Source: Acinetobacter colistiniresistens (GTDB lineage: Bacteria > Pseudomonadota > Gammaproteobacteria > Pseudomonadales > Moraxellaceae). Taken from it: DNA of 64,000 bases. A model generated the notes under the pieces. It did not search any database. It was not told where the DNA came from and saw only the letters and a list, made by a program, of their open reading frames with translations. The DNA is taken from assembly GCF_000413935.1 (NCBI RefSeq), contig NZ_KE340376.1:252091-316090 (forward strand), in the 5' to 3' direction. The stretch's first letter is position 1. Each line of letters opens with the position of its first letter. Shown here one piece after another: positions 26,749-35,504 of this stretch. The position numbers were made by a program, and so were the translations under genes.

Positions 26749-27525
26749 ATGATCCCGAAAATTATCCATTATTGCTGGTTTGGTGGAAAACCTCTACCAG
26801 AGCAGTTACAACACTATATCAATGGCTGGAAAGTAAAATGCCCAGATTGGGACATTAAACTTTGGAATGAAGATAATTTTGATATTAACAGTCATCCTTT
26901 CACAAAAAAGGCATACGAAGAAAAAAAATATGCCTTTGTTTCAGACTATGTGCGTGCATTAGCCTTATATAAATTTGGTGGTGTTTATTTAGATACAGAT
27001 GTTGAAGTTAAACACTCTATAGACGAATTTTTGGCATTAGAAGCTTTTAGCAGTTTTGAAATCGACAATATACCTTTTACGTCTGCGGTCTGGGGGAGTA
27101 TGCCAGAACACTCGCTGACAAAAAGAATGTTAGATTATTACAACTCAAAGACTTATAGCAATAATGAACCCCCGAACACTGTTACGATCAGTAATTTGCT
27201 CACACAATTTTATGCAATTGATCCGCATAAAGATGAAAACCAAATTGGTCATGATGGTTCTCACAAAATTCATATTTTTGCCTCTTCTTATTTCTGCTTA
27301 GATCTTCCTCCAAATTATACCACTCATCATTTTATCGGTTCATGGTTAGATAAAGAGAAAACTGAAAGCTACAAAGCTAGAGTTCATACTGAATATTATA
27401 AAAACAAAGTCTTAAACGTAGAAACTGCTACAAATAAACTTTTTTTAAAAGACCTCGCAACAAAATTAGATCTCAAGAGCTTAATAAACTTAATTCGGTA
27501 TTATATAAGATATAAGTTCAAGTAG
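26749..27525 (+). CDS. Glycosyltransferase, GT32-like (DxD sugar-binding)
   Basis: Cytoplasmic or membrane-associated transferase starting IPKIIHYCWFGGKPLP, the classic GT32/OCH1-like N-terminus, with the nucleotide-sugar site FGGVYLDTDVEV (D82 and D84) and upstream SDYVRALALYKFGG. Length 259. The start at 26749 replaces an in-frame TTG two codons earlier. Strongly AT-rich compared with flanking genes, a sign of transfer within the outer-core locus. Its stop codon lies inside a hairpin shared with the convergent GT25 gene. The sugar donor is unknown. Confidence 0.87.
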   Translation: MIPKIIHYCWFGGKPLPEQLQHYINGWKVKCPDWDIKLWNEDNFDINSHPFTKKAYEEKKYAFVSDYVRALALYKFGGVYLDTDVEVKHSIDEFLALEAFSSFEIDNIPFTSAVWGSMPEHSLTKRMLDYYNSKTYSNNEPPNTVTISNLLTQFYAIDPHKDENQIGHDGSHKIHIFASSYFCLDLPPNYTTHHFIGSWLDKEKTESYKARVHTEYYKNKVLNVETATNKLFLKDLATKLDLKSLINLIRYYIRYKFK

Positions 27526-27540
27526 TTTTACTACTTGAAC
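27516..27540. terminator. Bidirectional terminator containing both stop codons
   Basis: GTTCAAGTAG (27516-27525) and CTACTTGAAC (27531-27540) are perfect 10-bp complements with a TTTTA loop. The TAG stops of the two convergent glycosyltransferase genes are within the arms, so both proteins end in Phe-Lys. Confidence 0.8.
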
Positions 27541-28319
27541 TCTATTTTCTTTTCAAAAAATTTATAATGTAGATTGTAAATCTGAATAAAAAAACGATAA
27601 ATTTCTCTTTTTATTTTCAAGCTTATTTTATTTATTTTCACAGGAGTAATCATTTCACTTTGATGTCTTTGAGACCGATCTGATTGAAGACAACTCGCAA
27701 ACCGAACTTCCTTATTATAAATAAAATCTTGTACACACAGTGCAGGTTGCATCTGATATACCATTTTCTTTGCAATATAGCTATCAAACATAATATCATC
27801 AATTGGTTTTATTACTTCCAGCTCATTTATATATTTCAATAAATCTCTAGCTCCCGCATTGGAAATAATATAGCCCGCAGTACCCAAATGCTCCCCTTTT
27901 AAAAGAAATAGTACTCTATCATCAATAAGAGATTTTTTAGAGAATAGTTCAACTTGTACTGAATCAGAAAATGCTTCAAGCTTAATGATTTCGACCTTTC
28001 CAGGTATCCAAGAACTATCTTTTAGAAATGACTCTGCCTTGGAACCTAAATAGATATCATCTTCAAAAATTGCCATATAAGGTAAGTTGTTATCAATTAT
28101 TTTTTTCCACAAGGAGATATGGCTTAAAAGACATCCAATTTCGCCTTTTGTTAGAGAACAATTTTTAAGCTCAATTCCTGTATTTTTGAGAGCTTCTTCA
28201 ATTTGATGAGGCTCAATAGCATCAAAATATTGAAATTCAATTTGTTGAGTCATAAATTGCTTGTTTATATGCTTTCTTCTTTCAAGCGCATTTTTTAAGC
28301 TAACGACAAAAATATCCAT
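27531..28319 (-). CDS. Glycosyltransferase family 25, copy A
   Basis: LPS-type glycosyltransferase (PF01755-like) of 262 residues. Typical features: N-terminal FVVSLKNALERRKHINKQF, FDAIEP, LTKGEIGCLLSHISLWKKI, and the acidic AIFEDDIYLG site that binds metal and donor, then GTAGYIIS and PIDDIMFD. Its middle is strikingly similar to the copy at 29440-30219, suggesting duplication. AT-rich. It stands alone on the minus strand between two plus-strand transferase genes. Donor and acceptor sugars are not predictable, though GT25 members often add galactose or glucose to LOS. Confidence 0.9.
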   Translation of the reverse strand: MDIFVVSLKNALERRKHINKQFMTQQIEFQYFDAIEPHQIEEALKNTGIELKNCSLTKGEIGCLLSHISLWKKIIDNNLPYMAIFEDDIYLGSKAESFLKDSSWIPGKVEIIKLEAFSDSVQVELFSKKSLIDDRVLFLLKGEHLGTAGYIISNAGARDLLKYINELEVIKPIDDIMFDSYIAKKMVYQMQPALCVQDFIYNKEVRFASCLQSDRSQRHQSEMITPVKINKISLKIKREIYRFFIQIYNLHYKFFEKKIEFK

Positions 28320-28389
28320 TCAATGCTCTCTTCTCAGGATCATGCTAACAACATACTGTTATTTGGGTGATTATAGGATAAAATAGGTC

Positions 28390-29397
28390 ATGACTCAAAT
28401 TAGCCATATTCACTCAATGATCTGTTTAAGCATTATTATTCCGGTATACAATGTTGAAAAATACATTCAAGAATGCCTACTAAGTATATATAATCAAATA
28501 GAAAGTAATATTGAAGTTATTATTATTAATGATGGTTCAACAGACCACTCGGCACAAATTATTGATGAATTTACACATAAGCTACCTAGCTCATTGAAAC
28601 AGAATTTTATTGTCATCCACCAAAATAATCAGGGCGTAAGCCACTCAAGAAACAATGGCATACAGCAGGCCAGAGGTAACTATATAACGTTCATAGACTC
28701 TGATGACATCATAGCTGATCATTACATTTCTAATATCTTATTTGCAATAAAAAAATCTCCAGATCTAGTCCAGTTTAATGCATATTGTTTTTTCGAGAGT
28801 GCGCCTGAAAAAAATTATCACCTATCGCAGTCTTCATTATCTGGCCTACATAAAGTTAATGATGAATTGCTTTGTGATCTATTCAATAAGAACAATTGGT
28901 TTTCCTGGTTACGAGTATATAAACGAGAACTCCTTCTCGACAACCCATTCCCAACAAATATGACCCACTTTGAAGATGCATTTATTGTATCGAAAATACT
29001 CTCTGAAATTGAAAATATATTTATGATTAAACAAAGTATTTATCATTACAGAATTTTAGAAAACAGTGCCACAAGAGAAAATAATCTAGAAACAAAAAAT
29101 AAACTTTTAAATAGCTGCTCTCTTTTAATCAAAGAACTTATTAAAAACTCTAAAAAAAGAGAAATATTTGCAATTCCACTACTCCACTTTTCTTATATCT
29201 ATCTAGATGAATCAAAAAAAAGTAGGGGTTATTTTATTACAAATAAAAACTGGAAAAAAATTGCAAAAGAAATGAAAAACTTAAAACTAAATCTCAGTAT
29301 CATACAAACAAAAAGAGAAAAGCTTTTCTTTATGTTTCGTAACCTCGGCACCTTTGGCCACTATTTGGCCAGAAAATTAAGTAAAGTTATAAAGTAA
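28390..29397 (+). CDS. Glycosyltransferase family 2
   Basis: GT-A fold transferase with LSIIIPVYNVEKYIQECLLSI-type N-terminus, VIIINDGSTD (nucleotide binding), NQGVSHSRNNGIQQARGNYI, and the DxD-type FIDSDDII. The C-terminal third is lysine-rich and hydrophobic-poor, without TM segments. Length 335. AGG precedes the first ATG; a second candidate lies nine codons on (MICLSI). Very AT-rich. It lies between divergently oriented GT25 copies, in the outer-core locus. Sugar specificity unknown. Confidence 0.9.
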   Translation: MTQISHIHSMICLSIIIPVYNVEKYIQECLLSIYNQIESNIEVIIINDGSTDHSAQIIDEFTHKLPSSLKQNFIVIHQNNQGVSHSRNNGIQQARGNYITFIDSDDIIADHYISNILFAIKKSPDLVQFNAYCFFESAPEKNYHLSQSSLSGLHKVNDELLCDLFNKNNWFSWLRVYKRELLLDNPFPTNMTHFEDAFIVSKILSEIENIFMIKQSIYHYRILENSATRENNLETKNKLLNSCSLLIKELIKNSKKREIFAIPLLHFSYIYLDESKKSRGYFITNKNWKKIAKEMKNLKLNLSIIQTKREKLFFMFRNLGTFGHYLARKLSKVIK

Positions 29398-29405
29398 ATT
29401 AAACA

Positions 29406-29431
29406 CCCAAGAATACTGTTCTATTCTTGGG
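29406..29431. terminator. Hairpin between convergent GT2 and GT25 genes
   Basis: CCCAAGAATA (29406-29415) and TATTCTTGGG (29422-29431) pair perfectly. T-runs are weak on both sides. Confidence 0.55.
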
Positions 29432-29439
29432 CCGATACG

Positions 29440-30219
29440 CTATTTAAACCCAACAGTTTTAAAGAAAATAAGTTCTCGGATTTGTTGAACAATGCGAATT
29501 AATTCTAAATGTATCTTATCCATTCCAGTTTTTTTATCGTATTTCCTTCTGGTTAAACGTTCTTTGTATAAATGACTTGCAAACTTCACACTATCTTTCG
29601 TTGAATAAAGCGTCACATCTTGAATACATAAAGCTGGTTTCATCTGACATACAGATAAAATTTTATCTTGAATCAGTTTTTCAAACATCAAGTGATCTAA
29701 GGCAATCAGTTTATCCAAAGACTGGATATAGCCGATTAATTGTTTAGCACCATGCAAAGATAAAATATAACCCGCCGTCCCAAGATTCTTGCTTTTAAGA
29801 TCAAACAGCGCTCTCTCGGGCTCACCATTAAACGTTTTAATCTTTTGCCCTAATGCGACTTTTGGCGTAAATTCTTCAATCTTGATCAGATGCCAGTTCT
29901 GATCTACCCAAGAATCATCAGTCAGGAATGCTTTAACATCCTCACCCAAATAAATATCATCTTCAAAAATAGCCATATGTGGAATATTGTCGGTAATCAT
30001 CTTTTGCCACAAAAACACATGACTCATGAAGCATGCCACTTCACCTTTTGTTAAAGCATACTCATCGATATTTAAACTAAGCTCTTGTGCAAATAATGCT
30101 GCTGGTTCAGGTGTCAAGGCATCAAAAAAATCAAAATCGATACCTTTCTTACTGAATTCGCTACTGATATGTACCCTGCGCTCGTGTGCAGTAGATAAAC
30201 TGATAACAAATTTTTTCAT
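29440..30219 (-). CDS. Glycosyltransferase family 25, copy B
   Basis: 259-residue GT25 enzyme closely related to copy A: FVISLSTAHERRVHISSEF, FFDALTPEP, LTKGEVACFMSHVFLWQKM, AIFEDDIYLGEDV, GTAGYILSLHGAKQL and LDHLMFE. The shared blocks include CIQDV-type C-terminal residues. Less AT-rich than copy A, so either an older resident gene or a different source. It lies downstream of the Caps_synth-like gene and probably ends the minus-strand operon starting at the Stealth gene. Confidence 0.9.
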   Translation of the reverse strand: MKKFVISLSTAHERRVHISSEFSKKGIDFDFFDALTPEPAALFAQELSLNIDEYALTKGEVACFMSHVFLWQKMITDNIPHMAIFEDDIYLGEDVKAFLTDDSWVDQNWHLIKIEEFTPKVALGQKIKTFNGEPERALFDLKSKNLGTAGYILSLHGAKQLIGYIQSLDKLIALDHLMFEKLIQDKILSVCQMKPALCIQDVTLYSTKDSVKFASHLYKERLTRRKYDKKTGMDKIHLELIRIVQQIRELIFFKTVGFK

Positions 30220-30296
30220 GGCAATAGAAACATTAGTCTTACTGCTATTCTACTTGCTTCCCTACTCCCTTTCACCCTCAATTTCTTCCAGTCTTG

Positions 30297-31211
30297 TTAA
30301 GAAATGTCCAACAATGAATCTTTTAAATACATTCCTTTTTCATAATAATGGCTCAATGTTTTCCTCTCCTTCCCTGCCAGCTTAATCAGTCTTGGCATTT
30401 CTGGTGGTGGATAGTTGATCGCCATATCAATCAATACTTTTTCTTTCACCCATTGATGCTTCACTTGGAAAAATAAGGCATTCTGATCACAATTAATTAA
30501 GCTCATACTGGGTAAATGACGACGCATCACCTTCTGGCAAGCCACATAAGCAACCAGATATTCCAAACGACCAATCTCTTGGAACAAATCTGGATAATGA
30601 GGCTCAGTCTCCTTGAGATGTTGAAGGTAATTTTTAGGCGTTGCTTCAATTGCTTTCGCCAACTCATCAAACCAATGCTTAAAAAAGATGTTTTTCTCTG
30701 CGCTAGCCAGCAACCAGTTTTCCAATACGGGAAAATCTTTAAGCGTTGTATTCTTGGCACGGTAATAGGCAAAACTATTGGTATGATTCTTTATAATCAG
30801 TTGCTGAATCCAGTCTAAGCTCTCATAAACAAGAATACTTGCATCTAACCAGATACCACCATGCTGATAAATCAGCTCAAAACGGATGAGATCGGCTTTT
30901 TGTTGCGGAGTTGCATGTTGAAAACGCGCATAATCAATGTTGCAAAAATCCTTAACTGTATCAGGCGTTAAAAAATTGACTTCATAATCAGGATTGGTTT
31001 TTTTAACTTGCTCGACACATTTCTCGACAAAGCCTGAAAGCGTGCCTTCCCAATACATCCAGATTTTTTTAGGAATGACTGCATTCTGCACAACTGGATT
31101 GAGCACAATCAAACCAGCATCATTGTCTATTGCCTCATTCACTTCTCTCTGTTTATTTGAATACATCATATAAAATTTTAAGAGATAAAATATTTTTTTA
31201 AATATTTTCAT
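30297..31211 (-). CDS. Capsular-polysaccharide-synthesis-like glycosyltransferase (Caps_synth/GT32-like)
   Basis: 304-residue protein with IPKKIWMYWEGTLSGFVEKCV, the N-terminus of Caps_synth proteins, and the donor/metal site LIRFELIYQHGGIWLDASILVYESL, where WLDAS replaces the usual DxD as in this family. A short N-terminal hydrophobic stretch may contact the membrane. It lies in a minus-strand run with the GT25 gene upstream (70-bp gap) and GT25 copy B downstream (78-bp gap). It likely adds a sugar to the LOS outer core. Confidence 0.85.
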   Translation of the reverse strand: MKIFKKIFYLLKFYMMYSNKQREVNEAIDNDAGLIVLNPVVQNAVIPKKIWMYWEGTLSGFVEKCVEQVKKTNPDYEVNFLTPDTVKDFCNIDYARFQHATPQQKADLIRFELIYQHGGIWLDASILVYESLDWIQQLIIKNHTNSFAYYRAKNTTLKDFPVLENWLLASAEKNIFFKHWFDELAKAIEATPKNYLQHLKETEPHYPDLFQEIGRLEYLVAYVACQKVMRRHLPSMSLINCDQNALFFQVKHQWVKEKVLIDMAINYPPPEMPRLIKLAGKERKTLSHYYEKGMYLKDSLLDIS

Positions 31212-31281
31212 ATCGGGAACCTAGCTAGGAACTAAATCACTGTTGTATTTCACTTCAGTGATTTGCATCGACCATTTGTAT

Positions 31282-32043
31282 TTAGAGAAAGAGATGCCTA
31301 AAAGCATAAAAACGGTCACGCCACATTCGCTTCTGTTTTTTTAAAGCATGAGAGGCGTCACGTTTTTCCAAATCCTTACGCTGAATACCCTGTGTTGCAA
31401 CCGTACCCAAAATATCACTGTCCAATCCAGCAGGTTTAACAAAAGGCTGCCAGACCCCTAAGCCTTTACCATTTTTACTGAGCCAACCTTGAAAGAAAAT
31501 ATCGACAGGTACATTTATATTTTTGCCGCGTTTGACAAACTCTTCAGCGCCTTTACGAGACCACAGTAAACCCACACCTCGAATTGGAAAATAATAGGCA
31601 TGCCACACGTTAAAACGATCCATCTGCACAATATCTTTGGCGAGTTTTTTCTTTTTAGCCGCCATATTCACTACATACCAATCGAGTTCTTTATGCTGGT
31701 CGAGATAATTGAGTAACGACTCAAGATTGTGCTTAAAGTTGGGCAAAACCTGAATATCGTCCTCCAAAACCACCAAATAATCAGCATCGGTTTCAAGGAA
31801 TTTTTCCGCACAACCATAATGACTGAGATAACATCCTAGCTCTGAATTGATCAGACTACGGCCTAAAATTCGCTGCGCCTCTGCATCATCGTACTGTTTG
31901 AACTCAGAGAGCGCTTTACCACGCCCATCATAGGCTGCAAAACGGGTAAATGGCCAACCTTCTTGCTGTAATTGCGCTGTTGCACTCGCTAAGCGTTGAT
32001 CACTGCCATCGAGATTAATCAGATAAGTTTCAACTTTCATCAT
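31282..32043 (-). CDS. Glycosyltransferase family 25, copy C (divergent)
   Basis: 253-residue GT25 member with TYLINLDGSDQRLASATAQL, AAYDGRGKAL, LINSELGCYLSHYGCAEKFL and LVVLEDDIQVLPNF, followed by the VGLLWSRKGAEEFV segment. Clearly less similar to copies A and B than they are to each other. Its ATG follows the TAA of the Stealth gene directly (TAAATGATG), and GGATAA gives the ribosome binding site, so the two are translationally linked. The first or second ATG may be used. Confidence 0.9.
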   Translation of the reverse strand: MMKVETYLINLDGSDQRLASATAQLQQEGWPFTRFAAYDGRGKALSEFKQYDDAEAQRILGRSLINSELGCYLSHYGCAEKFLETDADYLVVLEDDIQVLPNFKHNLESLLNYLDQHKELDWYVVNMAAKKKKLAKDIVQMDRFNVWHAYYFPIRGVGLLWSRKGAEEFVKRGKNINVPVDIFFQGWLSKNGKGLGVWQPFVKPAGLDSDILGTVATQGIQRKDLEKRDASHALKKQKRMWRDRFYAFRHLFL

Positions 32044-33045
32044 TTATCCTTTGGCCGTTTCAGCCAATAAAACTTTGGGTATATAGCCTGCCAACTTGTG
32101 ATTTAAAGCTGCATAAATTTGCTTTGCTGCAGTGTCACTCAATTGATCCAGACTCTGCATACACCCATATTTAATCTTTTCGTTGCCCAAGCTTTGCAAG
32201 AAACTGCTTAAACTGCTTTCATTTTTCAAATACGCAATTTCGAGATCAGGCTTCAACACAGCTTCATTCTTTTGAATTTTCAAATGATTCATTAATGAAA
32301 TCGGATTGATCTGTTCTACGCTACGGAACTTATACTGGATCTGTTTTTCCAGAAACGTAGGGTGTGCTAGCAAATAATCACGTAAAATCTTGCGATCGAC
32401 CGCATGCGGATAATGATGAATTTCAAAAAACTTTTTAAATCCCAGCATATCTGCGCCTAACATTTGCGCAATCATATGTTTAGGTTGGATGGGTTTGGCA
32501 AAATATTGATTTAAAAACTGACGGTACCAAAGCTTGGCTTTGAGCGCAAAGCTGCTTTGCCAATGTCCGTAAATCACCATCTTCTGATCAACCAGAATAT
32601 CTTCCAACTGTGCAGCTGCATTAAAGAAGAAATCATCATTTAAATAGAAAAAGTAATCAGATAAACCCTGAATATTCCATAACATTGTTTCAATCGAACG
32701 GGTATTGAAAGTTGGAAGATATTGCTCATAACCCGTAAAGATTTCACGATGATCAACAATTCGAATCTTGCCTGCTTCACAAATCCCATCCGTCACAAAG
32801 TCATCAACCCATTGCGGTTGCTGGCCATCTGTCACAATATAGATATGTCGACAAAATGGGACATATTTTAGAATTGATGCAACGTTATAATAAATTTCAT
32901 GGTTGCTGGCAAAACGGGTATCACTAATGGCATCAGAAGCTTGTGTTTTGCCCTGATACTGCATGCGTTTCTGCTTTAACTTCGGATCATTGCCATCCAC
33001 CCAAGCAATCACCACATCAACCGGTTGCATCATTTCACTCATCAA
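32044..33045 (-). CDS. Stealth-family sugar phosphotransferase
   Basis: Hexose-1-phosphate transferase of the Stealth family, making phosphodiester-linked glycans. CR1 is seen as DVVIAWVDGNDPK near the N-terminus. CR2 is SDTRFASNHEIYYNVASILKY (with VPFCRHIYIVTDGQQPQW), and later come YFFYLNDDFFFN and KFFEIHHYPHAVDRKIL, matching the conserved acidic and histidine CR3-like region. Length 333 is typical of bacterial members. First gene of a minus-strand run with GT25 copy C directly behind. This predicts a phosphate-bridged sugar in the outer core, an inference from family. Confidence 0.88.
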   Translation of the reverse strand: MMSEMMQPVDVVIAWVDGNDPKLKQKRMQYQGKTQASDAISDTRFASNHEIYYNVASILKYVPFCRHIYIVTDGQQPQWVDDFVTDGICEAGKIRIVDHREIFTGYEQYLPTFNTRSIETMLWNIQGLSDYFFYLNDDFFFNAAAQLEDILVDQKMVIYGHWQSSFALKAKLWYRQFLNQYFAKPIQPKHMIAQMLGADMLGFKKFFEIHHYPHAVDRKILRDYLLAHPTFLEKQIQYKFRSVEQINPISLMNHLKIQKNEAVLKPDLEIAYLKNESSLSSFLQSLGNEKIKYGCMQSLDQLSDTAAKQIYAALNHKLAGYIPKVLLAETAKG

Positions 33046-33417
33046 TTCACTCTTAAACGATCCGAAAGCACGAAAATACGGCTAAACATGTTTAATCTAG
33101 AGACCTATGATAACACTACTGCCCTGTTTACAGGCAGTCTCTTTTCGTAATGGTTGGGGCTCGATAATGCCGATCATTTCATATAAATCAACATATTATA
33201 ATTTTCTAAGTTTTCACTGCGATGAGGCGATCAGTCAGCGAATGATTTCTTTCAATTCAGTAGATTTATTAATCTCAACTTAAAATCCAACAATCTTTAA
33301 CAAAATCAAACCTTTTTGAATTATTTTACACTCAAAGCCTCCATATTTTCATTAGACGGATTTGGGTATTTTTATTATAATTACAGGTTACTTTGACGGG
33401 ATTTAATCTTTTGACTG
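33046..33417. other. Divergent promoter region in the outer-core locus
   Basis: 372 bp without a gene, between the minus-strand Stealth operon and the plus-strand ATP-grasp gene. It holds a hairpin (ACTGCC 33118-33123 with GGCAGT 33133-33138) and a TATAAT at 33376-33381. No JUMPstart/ops element was seen. Confidence 0.55.
33352..33381 (+). promoter_or_regulatory. Candidate promoter for the ATP-grasp/ugd/epimerase run
   Basis: TATAAT (33376-33381) is a perfect -10 hexamer 36 nt before the ATG; the -35 (TTAGAC, 33352-33357, 18-nt spacing) is poor. Confidence 0.3.
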
Positions 33418-34299
33418 ATGATTTATAACTACTTTGAGTATCAAGCAAAAATAATTAGAACTAAATTTGTCTCAGATAAAGCGTACCTTACCAAACGATT
33501 TATCTGCAAATTAGGTTATACCCCTGATTTTTGCTCGCCAAAAAGCTTCAATGAAAAAGTCACAGCCCGAATGATTTTCGAGCGCAGTCCCTTATTCACA
33601 AAATTAGCGGATAAATGTGCCGTAAGACAACTTGTTTCAGCAAAAGTGGGAGATGCCTATTTTGTTCCACTGATTGGCGTTTATAAGTGTTTTGATGAGA
33701 TTAATTTCGAACAGCTACCCGATCAATTTGTTTTAAAATGTACACATGACAGTGGTAGTGCCATGGTCTGTCTCGATAAGAGCAAGTTTAATATCACAGC
33801 AGCCTCAACTAAAATCAAAAATCATTTAAAAATGAACATGTATTTTAGAAAACGTGAATGGCACTATAAAGATATTTCTCCTCAAATCCTGATTGAACAA
33901 TATGTTGAGCTCTATGTAGATCAACAGAGCCAAGCGACCATTACCACTTGTCGTGTACATTGTTTTGAAGGCCGACCAGAATATTTAGAAATTGATGTGC
34001 AAGATGCTCAAGGTAATGATTACTCCAATATGTATGATACCCATTGGGAATTACAACCATTTCGGGTCGATCTTAAAGACAACTCCCCCTCAGCTTTAGC
34101 TGCACCGAAACAATTGCCAGAGATCATTCAGCTGTCAGAAAAGCTCTGTTTAGCGTATGGCTATAGTCGGGTCGATTTCTTACTCTCTCAAGATCATGTT
34201 TATTTTAGTGAAATCACACTCACCCCAAATGCAGGACGAATGGTCATCACACCAGTCGAATGGGATTTAAAATTAGGTGCAATGTGGCTATCCTATTAA
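33418..34299 (+). CDS. TupA-like ATP-grasp protein
   Basis: ATP-dependent ligase-like protein of the TupA family, named after teichuronopeptide synthesis and common in polysaccharide clusters. Visible features: LGYTPDFCSPKSFNEKVTARM, KCAVRQLVSAKVGD, QFVLKCTHDSGS (nucleotide binding), LIEQYVE, and the C-terminal metal/ATP segment YGYSRVDFLLSQDHVYFSEITLTPNAGR, with D and E ligands as in ATP-grasp enzymes. Length 293. It may attach an amino acid or other amine to a uronic acid, which fits the UDP-uronate genes just behind. Substrate not known. Confidence 0.83.
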   Translation: MIYNYFEYQAKIIRTKFVSDKAYLTKRFICKLGYTPDFCSPKSFNEKVTARMIFERSPLFTKLADKCAVRQLVSAKVGDAYFVPLIGVYKCFDEINFEQLPDQFVLKCTHDSGSAMVCLDKSKFNITAASTKIKNHLKMNMYFRKREWHYKDISPQILIEQYVELYVDQQSQATITTCRVHCFEGRPEYLEIDVQDAQGNDYSNMYDTHWELQPFRVDLKDNSPSALAAPKQLPEIIQLSEKLCLAYGYSRVDFLLSQDHVYFSEITLTPNAGRMVITPVEWDLKLGAMWLSY

Positions 34300-34334
34300 C
34301 CATCCATCATGTATTTCGAATCTATTAGGTACTT

Positions 34335-35504
34335 ATGAAAATAGCGATTGCTGGAACAGGATATGTGGGGTTGTCAAATGCAATGCTATTTGCACAACAC
34401 CATGAAACCATTGCGCTGGATATCCTACAGAGTAAAGTTGATTTACTGAATAACAAAGTATCCCCGATTCAAGACCATGATATTTCACTTTTTTTAGAAG
34501 AAAAAAAGTTAAATTTCACAGCAACGACAGATAAGCAGCTGGCGTTTCAAAATGCTGATTTTATTATTATTGCAACACCCACCGATTACGACCCACAGAC
34601 CAATTACTTTAACACCCAAAGTGTGGAAAGTGTCATTCAGGACGTTCTCGCAATTAATCCGAATGCGACTATGATCGTCAAATCTACAGTTCCTGTGGGT
34701 TTCACCGAGCAAGTCAAAAATAAATACCAGACTGAAAACATTATTTTCTCACCTGAATTTTTACGTGAAGGTAAAGCACTGCACGACAACCTCTACCCTT
34801 CTCGTATCATCGTTGGGGAACAGTCCGAACGTGCTCAGCAATTCGCAGATCTGTTGGTAGAGGGTGCAATCAAGCAGGATATTCCTGTATTGCTGACTCA
34901 TTCAACCGAAGCTGAAGCGATTAAGCTGTTTGCCAATACCTATTTAGCAATGCGTGTGGCATTCTTTAATGAATTGGACACCTATGCGCAAAGTTTCGGT
35001 CTGGATACCAAACAAGTGATTGATGGGGTCTGTCTTGATCCACGTATTGGCAGTCATTATAACAATCCATCTTTTGGCTACGGCGGCTATTGCCTGCCAA
35101 AAGACACCAAGCAGTTATTGGCCAACTATAACAATGTACCCAGCAATCTGATCAAAGCGATTGTCGACGCCAACCGTACCCGTAAAGATTTTATTGCCGA
35201 CTCAATTATCGCAAGGAATCCAAGTACCGTTGGTATTTATCGTCTGGTGATGAAGAGTGGCTCAGACAATTACCGTGCCTCTGCGATTCAAGGTGTGATG
35301 AAACGTCTCAAAGCCAAAGGCATCGAAATCATCATTTATGAACCCACCTTCCATGAAGACAGTTTCTTTAAGTCCAAAGTGACCCAAGATCTGAATGAGT
35401 TTAAGCAATCGTGTGATGTGATTATTGCCAATCGCCTCTCCAGTGATTTGCTCGATGTACAAGATAAAGTTTATACTCGAGATATTTTTGGAGGCGATGA
35501 ATGA
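34335..35504 (+). CDS. ugd: UDP-glucose 6-dehydrogenase
   Basis: Oxidises UDP-glucose to UDP-glucuronate with two NAD. It has the Rossmann motif IAGTGYVG at residues 5-12, [52 protein letters not shown], and the catalytic cysteine near residue 253 in [14 protein letters not shown]. Length 389 is that of the short bacterial class. It overlaps the epimerase gene by 4 bp (ATGA), so the two act as a unit: UDP-Glc to UDP-GlcA to UDP-GalA. A second ugd in the capsule locus would be expected elsewhere in such genomes. Confidence 0.95.
   Translation: MKIAIAGTGYVGLSNAMLFAQHHETIALDILQSKVDLLNNKVSPIQDHDISLFLEEKKLNFTATTDKQLAFQNADFIIIATPTDYDPQTNYFNTQSVESVIQDVLAINPNATMIVKSTVPVGFTEQVKNKYQTENIIFSPEFLREGKALHDNLYPSRIIVGEQSERAQQFADLLVEGAIKQDIPVLLTHSTEAEAIKLFANTYLAMRVAFFNELDTYAQSFGLDTKQVIDGVCLDPRIGSHYNNPSFGYGGYCLPKDTKQLLANYNNVPSNLIKAIVDANRTRKDFIADSIIARNPSTVGIYRLVMKSGSDNYRASAIQGVMKRLKAKGIEIIIYEPTFHEDSFFKSKVTQDLNEFKQSCDVIIANRLSSDLLDVQDKVYTRDIFGGDE

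Noticed and set aside
33046..33417. JUMPstart/ops element upstream of the polysaccharide genes
   Set aside because: No GGCGGTAG core or close variant is present.
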